Shown here piece by piece: positions 1 to 7,913 of a stretch of DNA of 35,385 nucleotides (the first letter of the stretch is position 1; each line of letters starts with the position of its first letter). The DNA lies in assembly GCF_014892515.1 (NCBI RefSeq), contig NZ_JADBGR010000073.1, forward strand, positions 1 to 35,385. Direction: 5' to 3'. The position numbers and the translations under genes are program-made. The notes below the pieces were generated by a model. It was not told the DNA's origin. It did not search any database and was given only the letters and a program-made list of their open reading frames with translations. The stretch comes from Myceligenerans pegani. Its GTDB lineage: Bacteria > Actinomycetota > Actinomycetes > Actinomycetales > Cellulomonadaceae.

Positions 1-20
1 GAACAGGGGGCGAGTGCGTC

Positions 21-590
21 ATGAGTGAGATCACCGAGTGCCCGCGGTGCGGTGCCCACAACGTCGTCAACCGGCAACCGGTCGACGACGAGGGCTGGTG
101 GACCTGCCGGGCCTGCCAGGCACACGGGCCGGGCGACGTCGAGCGTTGCCTGTGGGGAGAGGCCGAGCATCCCGCCGAGCCGGGGTACCTCATGTGCACC
201 GAGCACCTGGCCGAGCACCTCGCCCGGTACGGGCCGGGGGCGCGGGCGAAGGACGGTGACCGGCTGGTCGAGCAGCTGGAGCTGGACGAGGCCGGCCGCG
301 CCACCGTCGTCCGCGCGCTCGCCGCGCCCGCGCTGGCGTTGATGGTGTACGCCGCCTTCGACCACCGCACCGGCCGCGTGGACGGCCGCAGGGTCTGTGT
401 CAAGTGCGGGGACGAGCTGGACGGCGACGAGGACGACGACGTCGCCCTGATCCTCCACCGCCTCACCGCGGTCGGCCACCGCATCGCGGACGCCCCTGTC
501 CCGCCGCCGGGACCTGCCGGCCCCGTGCCCGGCGTCGAGCACGTTCCGAGCACGGTGGCCGTCGCGGGCGGCGAGGACGACGAGCGGTAG
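21..590 (+). CDS. Hypothetical Cys-rich (zinc-ribbon-like) protein
   Basis: A 189-residue protein of unknown function. Its N-terminus has two CxxC pairs (C7/C10 and C29/C32), as in a small zinc ribbon. A second Cys-containing segment follows (around C43 and C59), and another CxxC lies near residues 125-128 in a stretch reading VCVKCGDEL. The C-terminal third is Asp/Glu-rich and then Pro-rich, so probably disordered. The ATG is preceded by a purine-rich AGGGGGCGAG. The gene converges on the small gene at 677-922. No signal peptide or membrane segment is visible, so it is probably cytoplasmic. I do not recognise a named family, and metal binding is inferred only from the cysteine spacing. Confidence 0.75.
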   Translation: MSEITECPRCGAHNVVNRQPVDDEGWWTCRACQAHGPGDVERCLWGEAEHPAEPGYLMCTEHLAEHLARYGPGARAKDGDRLVEQLELDEAGRATVVRALAAPALALMVYAAFDHRTGRVDGRRVCVKCGDELDGDEDDDVALILHRLTAVGHRIADAPVPPPGPAGPVPGVEHVPSTVAVAGGEDDER

Positions 591-622
591 CCACGAGGTG
601 CGCTTGAGCGTCGCCTGGGTCG

Positions 623-682
623 AGGCGCTCGGCGGCTGAGGCACTCAGCGGTTCAGGCGCTCGGCGGTCGAGGCACTCAGCG
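623..682. repeat. 32-bp imperfect tandem duplication between convergent genes
   Basis: A unit starting AGGCGCTCGGCGG occurs at 623-654 and again from 655 to about 682, differing at a few bases. It lies just after the stop of the first gene and overlaps the 3' end of the leftward gene. It is probably a slippage duplication; no function is evident. Confidence 0.7.
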
Positions 683-922
683 CAGCGTCGGCCCTTCCAC
701 GTCCACCGGCCCGGTTGCGGTGGGGTGCTCGACCTGCAGGTTGACGGTGCTGCGCGACGTCGGGATCACGGCGAGCTGGGCCTCGCTGCCGTTGGTGTCG
801 ATGGCGCGCACGTGGAGGTGCCCGTCCTTGAGGCGGATCGCGAACTGGTCCGTCCCGGCGACGAAGCGCACCTCGCTGTCGTCGTCGATCACGGTGGGGC
901 CTGAGGGCAAGGTCTTCGGCAT
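677..922 (-). CDS. Small hypothetical protein
   Basis: An 81-residue leftward ORF with a beta-rich amino-acid pattern: alternating hydrophobic and polar residues with repeated short Asp/Asn-Gly turns. It has no signal peptide, no membrane helix and no recognised domain. The codon usage looks coding (G/C-rich third positions), and no competing ORF on the other strand has better composition. There is no strong Shine-Dalgarno sequence in front of the ATG; the nearest purine run, GAGAGGG, is rather distant. The gene may be leaderless, since a large intergenic region carrying the operators of the sugar-transport operon lies directly upstream. Function unknown. Confidence 0.5.
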   Translation of the reverse strand: MPKTLPSGPTVIDDDSEVRFVAGTDQFAIRLKDGHLHVRAIDTNGSEAQLAVIPTSRSTVNLQVEHPTATGPVDVEGPTLR

Positions 923-991
923 GGGTACAGCATGCCCTCTCGTCCGAGGGGTGATGGAGGTTGCGTGCGGCGAACCGCGCCGCTACTCTCG

Positions 992-1022
992 TGCCAAGAC
1001 GTTTTGCCAAGACGTTTGGGCA
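992..1022 (+). promoter_or_regulatory. Two overlapping LacI-type operator palindromes
   Basis: The 12-mer GCCAAGACGTTT occurs twice, 13 bp apart (993-1004 and 1006-1017). Each copy lies in an imperfect 18-bp palindrome with a central ACGT: TGCCAAGACGTTTTGCCA at 992-1009 and TGCCAAGACGTTTGGGCA at 1005-1022, each with 14 of 18 symmetric positions. A central CG dyad is characteristic of LacI-family operators. The sites lie 46 bp before the start of the sugar-binding protein gene, so the LacI protein encoded at 4361-5407 is the obvious candidate repressor. A related palindrome occurs at 11776-11793. Confidence 0.6.
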
Positions 1023-1067
1023 GCGACCGATACGCCTCTTCCTCAATGACGAATGGAGTTCGAAGTG

Positions 1068-2393
1068 ATGAAGCTTCGCATGTGCGCAGAGGGTCGCGTC
1101 CGTCGCGCCCGTACCGCCGCCTCGGTGGTCGCCGCCGTAGCCCTCGTGCTGAGCGGCTGCGGCGCGGGAGGCGGGAGTGCGCCCGAGACGGGCTCGGACA
1201 GCACGACGCTGAGCGTCGTGGTCGAAGGGGGTGGCAAGGCCGAACTTCAGCCTGTCGCCGACCTCTACGAGGAGGAGACGGGCACGGAGATCAAGCTCGT
1301 CGAGCTGCCGTACGCCGGTCTCTACGACCGGGTGTCCTCGGAGCTGAAGGCGGGAGAGCCGTCCTTCGACGTCGCCGCGCTCGACGCCATCTGGCTGACC
1401 GCCTTCGCCCCCGGGCTCGCCCCGATCGACGATCTCTTCACCGATGACGTGACCGCTGACCTGTTCGGTGGTCTCGTCTCGGAGGCCCAGGTCGACGACC
1501 GCTTCGTCGGGATGCCGGTCTGGACGAACTCGGAGATCCTCTTCTATCGCACCGACCTCTTCGAGGACCCGGCGAACAAGGCCGACTTCGAGGAGGAGTA
1601 CGGCTACCCCCTTGCTCCGCCCACCACCTGGGAGCAGTACCGGGACGCCGCCGAGTTCTTCACGCGCGACACCGACGGTGACGGCGAGATCGATCTGTAC
1701 GGCACCGACGTCAAGGGCGCGGTGGAGACCGAATGGCTGGCCACCGTGTCCCAGGCCGGTGAGGAGCACATGGTCCTCGACGCCGGAACCAACGAGGTGA
1801 CGATCGACGACGAGGCGCACAAGGCGGCGCTCGACTACTACGTCAGCCTTCTCCCGTACGCCCCCTCCGGCGCTGCCCAGCTCGACTGGGCGGGATCGCA
1901 GAACCTCTTCTACCAGGGGCAGCTCGCGATGATGCGGTTCTGGGGCCACGCCTACCGGCAGACGCCGGACGACTCGCCCGTCAAGGACGACATCGGCGTG
2001 GCGCCGATGATCGGCGGATCGGGCGGTGTCGCCGGTGTCCCGGGAGCCTGGTACCTCTCGGTCCCGGCCACCGGCACGAACCAGGAGGCGGCCAAGGACT
2101 TCATCCGGTTCGCGTACGAGCACAACGACCTCTCGGCCGACACGTCGCTGGGTCTCGTGGCCCGCAAGAGCGCCTTCGAGAGCAAGGACGGCGTGGCCGG
2201 GTACGAGCACTATCCCGCACTGGTCACCACGCTCGAGTCCCCGCAGTCGCTACCTCGTCCGGCGACCGAGAACTGGCAGGAGATCGTCGATTCGGTGCTC
2301 GTGCCGATGCTGCAGAAGGCAGTCGAGCCGGGCGCCGACACCGGCAAGCTGCTCGAGGACGCGAAGGCGCAGATCGAAGCGATCGTCCAGTAG
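1068..2393 (+). CDS. ABC transporter sugar-binding lipoprotein (family 1 solute-binding protein)
   Basis: A 441-residue extracellular solute-binding protein of the carbohydrate-uptake (CUT1-like) class. The N-terminus has basic residues, a hydrophobic core and the lipobox LSGC with the lipidated cysteine at position 31, so it is membrane-anchored outside the cell. The mature part shows family-1 features: early WTNSEILFYR and TDLFEDPAN segments, the TWEQYRDAAEFFT segment, and late GAWYLSVPA and aromatic-rich loops. I chose the ATG at 1068 because GGAG at 1055-1058 sits nine bases before it; the upstream ATG at 1053 lacks a ribosome site. It is the first gene of an operon with two permeases. 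The neighbouring fructan enzymes suggest the ligand is difructose anhydride or a short fructo-oligosaccharide, but this is inference. Confidence 0.9.
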   Translation: MKLRMCAEGRVRRARTAASVVAAVALVLSGCGAGGGSAPETGSDSTTLSVVVEGGGKAELQPVADLYEEETGTEIKLVELPYAGLYDRVSSELKAGEPSFDVAALDAIWLTAFAPGLAPIDDLFTDDVTADLFGGLVSEAQVDDRFVGMPVWTNSEILFYRTDLFEDPANKADFEEEYGYPLAPPTTWEQYRDAAEFFTRDTDGDGEIDLYGTDVKGAVETEWLATVSQAGEEHMVLDAGTNEVTIDDEAHKAALDYYVSLLPYAPSGAAQLDWAGSQNLFYQGQLAMMRFWGHAYRQTPDDSPVKDDIGVAPMIGGSGGVAGVPGAWYLSVPATGTNQEAAKDFIRFAYEHNDLSADTSLGLVARKSAFESKDGVAGYEHYPALVTTLESPQSLPRPATENWQEIVDSVLVPMLQKAVEPGADTGKLLEDAKAQIEAIVQ

Positions 2394-2420
2394 GCGATCC
2401 GGATTCAGGAGTACTGACCT

Positions 2421-3389
2421 GTGGACACCTCTTCCCCGTACGCCGGGGCCGGGACGGCGCACACCGTCCCGGCCCCGGGACGGACCCGATCGAGCGGCAA
2501 GGACCGGGGCGATCGCCGGTTCGCCCTGATGCTGATGGCGCCGGCAGCGATCTTCCTCGCGATGTTCGTGCTGTGGCCGCTCGCGCGGTTCGTCTACGAC
2601 AGCTTCTTCGAGATCTCTCCGTTCGCGGGCGCACCGAGGACATTCGTCGGCTTCGCGAACTACGCGACCGCCTTCTCCTCGGAGGCGTTCCAGTCGGCAT
2701 CGATGCGCACCGTCGCGTACACGCTCTTCGTCGTCGCCATGGAGTTCGTCCTCGGACTCGCCGTGGCTCTGCTGTTCATGGCGCTCGGCCGGCGATCCGC
2801 CGTGTTCCGCACGGTGTTCATGTACCCGCTCATGATCGCTCCCGTCGTCGCAGGCCTCCTGTGGCGCTTCCTCCTGATCGACAACCTGGGCATCGTCAAC
2901 CAGCTGCTCTTCGAGGCGAACATTCTCTCGCGGCCGGATCGGATCCAGTGGCTGAGCGACCCCGACATCGCACTGTTCTCCGTCGCGATCCCCGACATCT
3001 GGCTCACGACGTCGTTCATCACCCTGGTGCTGTTCGCCGGTCTGCAGAACATCCCCGGGGAGGTGATCGAGGCCGCACGCATCGACGGCGCGAGGTATCC
3101 GCGCATCCTGTTCCACATCATCATCCCGCTGCTGCGACCCGTCATCGCGGTCGCCCTGATCGTCCGCGGAATCGACGCCGCCCGAGCATTCGACATCATC
3201 CTCATCCAGACCGACGGAGGGCCGCAGGGAAGCACGACCACGCTGAGCCTCCTGATCTACAGAACCATGACCCGATTCGGCGATCCCGGGCTCGCCAGCG
3301 CGATGGGCACCGTCTACCTCATCGTGATGCTGGCGGTCGCCATCGCCGCGATCACCCTCATCTGGCGTCCAGGAAGCAGTGCACGATGA
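2421..3389 (+). CDS. ABC sugar permease, MalF/UgpA-type
   Basis: A 322-residue inner-membrane permease. A polar N-terminal extension of about 33 residues precedes six predicted membrane segments, the first being APAAIFLAMFVLWPL. The EAA loop that docks the ATPase is clear at about residues 214-240 (EVIEAARIDGARYP, then IIIPLLRP). It starts with GTG at 2421, nine bases after AGGAG. Its stop overlaps the start of the next permease in an ATGA, so the pair is translationally coupled. It forms the heterodimeric channel with the next gene for the lipoprotein at 1068-2393. No ATPase gene is present in the cluster, as is common for CUT1 systems that share one MsmK/MalK-like ATPase encoded elsewhere. 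Confidence 0.92.
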   Translation: MDTSSPYAGAGTAHTVPAPGRTRSSGKDRGDRRFALMLMAPAAIFLAMFVLWPLARFVYDSFFEISPFAGAPRTFVGFANYATAFSSEAFQSASMRTVAYTLFVVAMEFVLGLAVALLFMALGRRSAVFRTVFMYPLMIAPVVAGLLWRFLLIDNLGIVNQLLFEANILSRPDRIQWLSDPDIALFSVAIPDIWLTTSFITLVLFAGLQNIPGEVIEAARIDGARYPRILFHIIIPLLRPVIAVALIVRGIDAARAFDIILIQTDGGPQGSTTTLSLLIYRTMTRFGDPGLASAMGTVYLIVMLAVAIAAITLIWRPGSSAR

Positions 3390-4222
3390 ATCCACTCGAA
3401 ACCCGCGGCCGCAGCCGGACCCTCCTCTGGCTGCTTCTCGCCGCCACGATCGTCCTCTACGGCTTCCCGTTCGTCTACCTCCTCCTCACCTCGTTCAAGA
3501 CGCCGCTCGACGCCATCGCCGTGCCGCCCGGCGTGCTCCCCGAGGTATGGACCCTCGAGAACTACGTCGCCGCGCTCGCCCGCGAAGGAGTGCCGGCCGC
3601 GCTGATCAACAGCGTGGTGACGGCAGTCATCTCGACCGCGCTCTCACTGGTCCTCGCGGTGCCGGCTGCCTACGCGATCACCCGGTTCCGCACCCCCAGC
3701 GGTCGCGTGTTCGTCATCGCCGCACTGGTCACGCGCATGGTGCCGACCATCGCCGTCGGCGCGCCGCTCGTCGCCATCATGCGCGACCTCGGGGTGACGG
3801 ACACCTCGTTCGGCCTCGCACTCGCTCACACGACGATCTCGCTCCCTCTCTCGATCTGGCTGATGGCGAGCTTCTTCGAGGCCGCGCCGGACGAGCTCGG
3901 CGAGGCCGCGCAGATCGACGGGTGCAACCGCCTGCAGGCGATGACGCGGGTCGTCCTGCCGATCGTGTCCGGCGGCCTGGCCGTGACGGCGATCTTCGCC
4001 TTCCTGGCGTCCTGGAACGAGTTCCTGTTCGCACTGCTCCTGACCTCCGTGCGTGCCCAGACGACTCCCGTCGTGATCGCGAACTTCCAGACCCAGTTCG
4101 GGCTCGACTGGGGCGGGATGACGGCGCTCGCCGCGGTCTACTCGATCCCCGTCATCCTGCTGACCCTCTTCCTCCAGCGACACATCGTCGCCGGCCTCAC
4201 CCTCGGTGCGGTGAAGGGATGA
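3386..4222 (+). CDS. ABC sugar permease, MalG/UgpE-type
   Basis: A 278-residue permease with six predicted membrane helices (the first is LLWLLLAATIVLYGFPFVYLL) and the typical MalG-type TSFKTP segment after helix 1. The EAA loop is at about residues 171-195 (ELGEAAQIDGCNR, then VVLPI). The ATG at 3386 overlaps the TGA of the preceding permease, and AGGAAG lies at 3371-3376. It partners the MalF-type subunit to import the sugar delivered by the binding protein. A short spacer of 138 bp without an evident terminator follows before the LacI gene, so readthrough into the regulator is possible. Confidence 0.92.
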   Translation: MNPLETRGRSRTLLWLLLAATIVLYGFPFVYLLLTSFKTPLDAIAVPPGVLPEVWTLENYVAALAREGVPAALINSVVTAVISTALSLVLAVPAAYAITRFRTPSGRVFVIAALVTRMVPTIAVGAPLVAIMRDLGVTDTSFGLALAHTTISLPLSIWLMASFFEAAPDELGEAAQIDGCNRLQAMTRVVLPIVSGGLAVTAIFAFLASWNEFLFALLLTSVRAQTTPVVIANFQTQFGLDWGGMTALAAVYSIPVILLTLFLQRHIVAGLTLGAVKG

Positions 4223-4360
4223 TCCAGGGCATCGGGGATCCAGCGAGTCCGCACGCGAGGAGCCGGCGTTCGGGTCACGGCCGCGCGTCCGGCGGGCCAT
4301 GATCGGGGCCGTGACCACCGTGGCGAAAGAGCGCACCGGTCTGATCGAGGAGGAAGAACC

Positions 4361-5407
4361 GTGGCCGTGAAAAGTGCAGGAATCCGAGACGTCGCCGAGC
4401 TGGCCGGCGTGTCGGTGACGACCGTCTCGCACGTACTGAACAACACACCGCACACCAGGGTCGCCGAGGAGACGAAGGCGCGCGTGCGCGAGGCCGCCAA
4501 GACTCTCGGATACGGGCCGAACCGTGCGGCGCAGGCCCTGCGCACGAACCGTTCCGGGCTCGTCGGGCTGCTCAGCGAGGAGATCGCGACCACCCCGCAC
4601 GCGGGGCGGATCATTCTCGGTGCGCAGAATGCCGCCCGTGAGCACGACCTGACGCTGGTCATCATCAACACGGACCGGGCGTCCGGGGCCCACGCGCACA
4701 AGGACGACGTGCAGGCGCTGATCGACCGGCAGGTCGACGCGGTGCTGTACGCCACGATGTATCACCGGCAGGTGTCCCTCCCGCCGAATCTGCAGGACCT
4801 CCCGACGGTCCTCATCGACTCGACGGACAAGGCGGGGACCATCCCCGCGGTCGTTCCGGACGAGGTGGGCGGCGCGATCTCCGCGGTCACGCATCTCGTC
4901 GACGCGGGGCACACCCGGATCGGCTTCCTCAACAACGACGACGACGTGCCGGCCACCCACGGCCGGTTCGAGGGGTACCGGCGGGTTCTGGAAGAGCACG
5001 AGATCCCCTACGACGCATCGCTGGTCTCCTCGGCGCCGTCGGAGACGCTTCCCGGATACGAGCTGGCCCGGGAGATGCTGAGCAGAACCGATCGTCCGAC
5101 GGCCCTGTTCTGCTACAACGACCGGATGGCGATGGGCGCCTACCGGGCGGCGACGGAACTCGGTCTCGGCATTCCGAAGGATCTCTCGATCGTCGGGTTC
5201 GACAACCAGGAACTCATCGCGGCGAATCTCTTTCCTGGCCTGACGACGGTCGCCCTACCGCACTACGAGATGGGCGCCTGGGCGGTCGACACCCTCGTCC
5301 GGCTGCTCCGCGGCGAGGCCGACCACAAGCCTCTCGCCGAGGAGCCCAAGATTCTCGACTGCCCGCTCGTCGTCCGGGACTCGGTCGCCGCGCCACACGC
5401 CAACTGA
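4361..5407 (+). CDS. LacI-family transcriptional regulator
   Basis: A 348-residue LacI/GalR repressor. The N-terminal helix-turn-helix with hinge is at residues 5-60: IRDVAELAGVSVTTVSHVLNN, the NRAAQALRT hinge, then SGLVGLL entering the periplasmic-binding-protein-like effector domain. The effector domain shows the usual ALFCYNDRMAMGAYRA and SIVGFDNQ segments. GTG at 4361 is preceded by AGGAGG seven bases upstream. The gene lies between the transporter and two fructan-degrading enzymes, so it most likely senses an inulin breakdown product and represses this locus. The palindromes at 992-1022 and 11776-11793 are candidate binding sites. The target and inducer are inferred, not shown. Confidence 0.93.
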   Translation: MAVKSAGIRDVAELAGVSVTTVSHVLNNTPHTRVAEETKARVREAAKTLGYGPNRAAQALRTNRSGLVGLLSEEIATTPHAGRIILGAQNAAREHDLTLVIINTDRASGAHAHKDDVQALIDRQVDAVLYATMYHRQVSLPPNLQDLPTVLIDSTDKAGTIPAVVPDEVGGAISAVTHLVDAGHTRIGFLNNDDDVPATHGRFEGYRRVLEEHEIPYDASLVSSAPSETLPGYELAREMLSRTDRPTALFCYNDRMAMGAYRAATELGLGIPKDLSIVGFDNQELIAANLFPGLTTVALPHYEMGAWAVDTLVRLLRGEADHKPLAEEPKILDCPLVVRDSVAAPHAN

Positions 5408-5420
5408 AAGGTACACACGG

Positions 5421-6398
5421 ATGCTTCGCCTTGCCTCGTCGTGGGTATGGGACTTCTGGATCGCCGATGACGGGGATCGCTATCATCTCTTCTTCCTCAA
5501 GGCGTCACGCGCCCTCCGGGATCCCGATCGGCGACACTGGCGGGCGACCATCGGGCATGCGACATCGACGGATCTCACGCACTGGACCGAGCACGCGGAC
5601 GCCGTCGTCCCCGACGACTCACCGGCGTTCGACGACCTCGCGACCTGGACCGGGTCCGTCGTGCGCGACGACGACGGGATGTGGCGGATGTTCTACACCG
5701 CCGTCAACCGCGCCGAAGGCGGGCTGAGGCAGCGCATCAGCTCCGTGGTCTCGGCCGATCTCTTCGACTGGCAGCGAGAGCCCGGACGACAGGTCCTCGA
5801 GCCCGATCCCCGGTGGTACGAGACGGCCGAGACCAGGGAGTGGCCCGATCAGGCGTGGCGTGATCCGTGGGTCTTCCGCGAGAGCGGCACGTGGCACATG
5901 TTGATCACGGCGCGCGCGAACGACGGTGATGCCGATGACAGGGGAGTGATCGGCCACGCGACGTCGCCCGATCTGGTGGCGTGGACCGTCCGACCGCCGC
6001 TGTCGCGCCCGGGTGCGGGATTCGGCCACCTCGAGGTGGTACAGACCGTGATCGTCGCCGGGCAACCGGTCGGCATCTTCTCCTGTCTCGGGTCGGAACT
6101 GTCGAGCGGACGTCGCGTGGGCGATCCGATCGGCGGCGTCTGGGCATTTCCGACGGACTCTCTCGCCGGACCGTTCACGACAGAAGAGTCCTACCGGATC
6201 ACCGACGAGCGCCTCTACGTCGGGCGGCTCGTCGAAGACCGTGCCGGACAGTGGCAGCTGCTGGCGTTCCGGAACAACGACGGACACGGCGGCTGGGTGG
6301 GGGAGATCACGGATCCTCAGCCCGTCGGCTGGGCCGACGGGCGGCTCGCGATCCTCGAGAGCGACGCTCTTCCGGTCGAACGACGGGTGCTCTCGTGA
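5421..6398 (+). CDS. Intracellular GH32-like five-bladed beta-propeller glycosidase, probable inulobiose/fructoside hydrolase
   Basis: A 325-residue protein without a signal peptide. It has the landmarks of clan GH-J beta-fructosidases in altered form. WVWDFW at residues 8-13 corresponds to the WMNDPN motif (nucleophile candidate D11). WRDPWVF corresponds to the RDP motif (D148). FGHLEVVQ corresponds to the ECP acid/base motif (E205). GHATSTDLTHW and GHATSPDLVAW are propeller-blade repeats. At this length it is only the propeller and lacks the C-terminal beta-sandwich of ordinary GH32 enzymes. The start is fixed by GAAAGG nine bases upstream of ATG 5421. It lies 13 bp after LacI and just before the leaderless GH91 gene. 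The proposed role is cleavage of inulobiose released by that GH91 enzyme; a GH43-like specificity is an alternative. Confidence 0.75.
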   Translation: MLRLASSWVWDFWIADDGDRYHLFFLKASRALRDPDRRHWRATIGHATSTDLTHWTEHADAVVPDDSPAFDDLATWTGSVVRDDDGMWRMFYTAVNRAEGGLRQRISSVVSADLFDWQREPGRQVLEPDPRWYETAETREWPDQAWRDPWVFRESGTWHMLITARANDGDADDRGVIGHATSPDLVAWTVRPPLSRPGAGFGHLEVVQTVIVAGQPVGIFSCLGSELSSGRRVGDPIGGVWAFPTDSLAGPFTTEESYRITDERLYVGRLVEDRAGQWQLLAFRNNDGHGGWVGEITDPQPVGWADGRLAILESDALPVERRVLS

Positions 6399-6448
6399 CC
6401 GCCGGCGCATCCGGCCGTGGCCCGCACCACCACCTCGAGGGAGAACCT

Positions 6449-7795
6449 GTGTCAGGCGCCAACCAGTACGACGTGACGACGTGGCCGGTCGGGAATCCGG
6501 TCGAGGACATCGGCGAGGTCATCAACAGCATCATCGCGGACATCAAGCGACGTCAGGCGGTGGCCGACGGCGATGACGGGGGAAAGCCCGGCGCGGTGAT
6601 CTACGTTCCGCCGGGGGACTACCGTCTTCGGACCCAGGTCGTGATCGACATCAGCTTCCTCAGGATCGAGGGCGCGGGACACGGCTTCACGTCCTCCAGC
6701 ATCCGCTTCAACGTTCCCGAGGACGAGTGGCCCGACCTGCACGAGCTGTGGCCCGGAGGCAGCCGGGTCCTCGTCGACCTTCCCCTCGGCGCAGGTGAGG
6801 GTGAGGACGAGTCCACGGGCGCCGCATTCCATGTCGAGCGCGGTGGGAGCCCGCGCATCAGCTCGCTCGAGTTCTCGAACTTCTGCATCGACGGACTGCA
6901 CTTCGAGGCCGATGGCTCGGAGCTGCGGCCGGAGAACACCTACAGCAACCGCAAGACGGGCATCCATGTCGCGAGCGCCAACGACTCGTTGCGCATCAAC
7001 GGCATGGGATTCGTCTACCTCGAGCACGCGCTCGTCATCCACGACGCGGACGCGCTTTCCGTCCACGACAACTTCATCGCCGAATGCGGCAGCTGCGTCG
7101 AACTGCGTGGTTGGGGGCAGGCGTCGAAGATCACCGACAACCTGATCGGAGCGGGTTTCAAGGGACACTCGATCTACGCGGAGAATCATGGCGGGCTCCT
7201 GATCACCGCCAACAACGTCTTCCCCCGGGGCGCGAGCAGCGTTCGTCTCCGTGGAGTCACGCGGTCGAGTGTCAGCAACAACCGCCTGCACTCGTTCTAC
7301 CCCGGAATGGTCGTCCTGGAGTCGGGGAGCTCGGAGAACCTCGTGTCCTCCAACCATTTCCTGCGGGACCAGGAGCCCTGGACACCCTTCCTGGGGATCG
7401 GCAACGGCGTGGCGGACACTCACGGACTTCTGCACGTGAGCGGCAGCAACAACTCGATCATCGGCAACCACTTCTCGGAGATCGTCGACACGCACGCCGT
7501 CCGGCCCTCGGGCTCGACGCCCGTCATCATCCGCGTGGCGGCGGGATCCGGTAACTACGTCTCCAGCAACCACGTGGTCGCCATGGACGTTCGTGCCGCG
7601 ACGAGCGACTCCTGCTACGCGGCCCAGGTGGATGCGCTGCTGGCGACCGATGCCTCGGACGGCCTTGCCGTGTCGACGGTCGTGGTCGACCCCGCGTCGG
7701 TCCGGAACACCGTCCTCGACTCCGGAACCGACGCTCAGCTCGTTGTCGACCGGAGCGCCAACGCCGTGCGGGCGACGCCGGCGATCGGGGCGTAG
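6449..7795 (+). CDS. GH91 enzyme without leader, probable difructose-anhydride hydrolase (DFA-IIIase)
   Basis: A 448-residue right-handed beta-helix enzyme of family GH91, the inulin fructotransferase/DFA-IIIase family. Family signatures are YDVTTW at residues 7-12, GAVIYVPPGDY, GAGHGFTSSSIRFN and the strongly conserved ECGSCVELRGWGQAS. The putative catalytic pair is D207 and E218. From memory these numbers match those reported for the DFA-IIIase of Arthrobacter chlorophenolicus, which also has an important cysteine near position 387; here C389 lies in a C-terminal insertion that the second GH91 protein lacks. There is no signal peptide, so it is cytosolic. GTG 6449 is preceded by AGGGAG five bases upstream. 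An alternative in-frame GTG at 6395 would overlap the previous stop but has a poorer ribosome site. It probably opens imported DFA to inulobiose. Confidence 0.8.
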   Translation: MSGANQYDVTTWPVGNPVEDIGEVINSIIADIKRRQAVADGDDGGKPGAVIYVPPGDYRLRTQVVIDISFLRIEGAGHGFTSSSIRFNVPEDEWPDLHELWPGGSRVLVDLPLGAGEGEDESTGAAFHVERGGSPRISSLEFSNFCIDGLHFEADGSELRPENTYSNRKTGIHVASANDSLRINGMGFVYLEHALVIHDADALSVHDNFIAECGSCVELRGWGQASKITDNLIGAGFKGHSIYAENHGGLLITANNVFPRGASSVRLRGVTRSSVSNNRLHSFYPGMVVLESGSSENLVSSNHFLRDQEPWTPFLGIGNGVADTHGLLHVSGSNNSIIGNHFSEIVDTHAVRPSGSTPVIIRVAAGSGNYVSSNHVVAMDVRAATSDSCYAAQVDALLATDASDGLAVSTVVVDPASVRNTVLDSGTDAQLVVDRSANAVRATPAIGA

Positions 7796-7859
7796 GAGTG
7801 CGCGATCGCTCCCGGTCGCGTGCGGGGACGTGGGAGTCGGCGTCGTCGTCGGGCACGAT

Positions 7860-7901
7860 CCTGGACGGGGTGACGGGACCGGTCCCGTCACCCCGTCCAG
7901 G
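7860..7901. terminator. Bidirectional terminator, 42-bp perfect palindrome
   Basis: A perfect inverted repeat of 21 bp per arm (left arm begins CCTGGACGGGGTGACGGG). It lies in the 118-bp gap between the convergent GH91 (+) and GH32 (-) genes. Its position and stability indicate a shared factor-independent-like terminator, though no T-run follows, as is usual in actinobacteria. Confidence 0.85.
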
Positions 7902-7913
7902 GCCGTCTGCGGA

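Noticed and set aside
645-2210. Long minus-strand frames opposite the sugar-binding protein, and similar ones opposite the permeases, GH91 and GH32 genes
   Set aside because: Repetitive Arg/Val/Asp-rich translations with no ribosome site. The opposite strand has well-recognised families over the same bases.
2573-4222. A 549-codon frame that would make a longer second permease
   Set aside because: The first 270 codons are the out-of-frame shadow of the first permease. The real start is ATG 3386 with a ribosome site and ATGA coupling.
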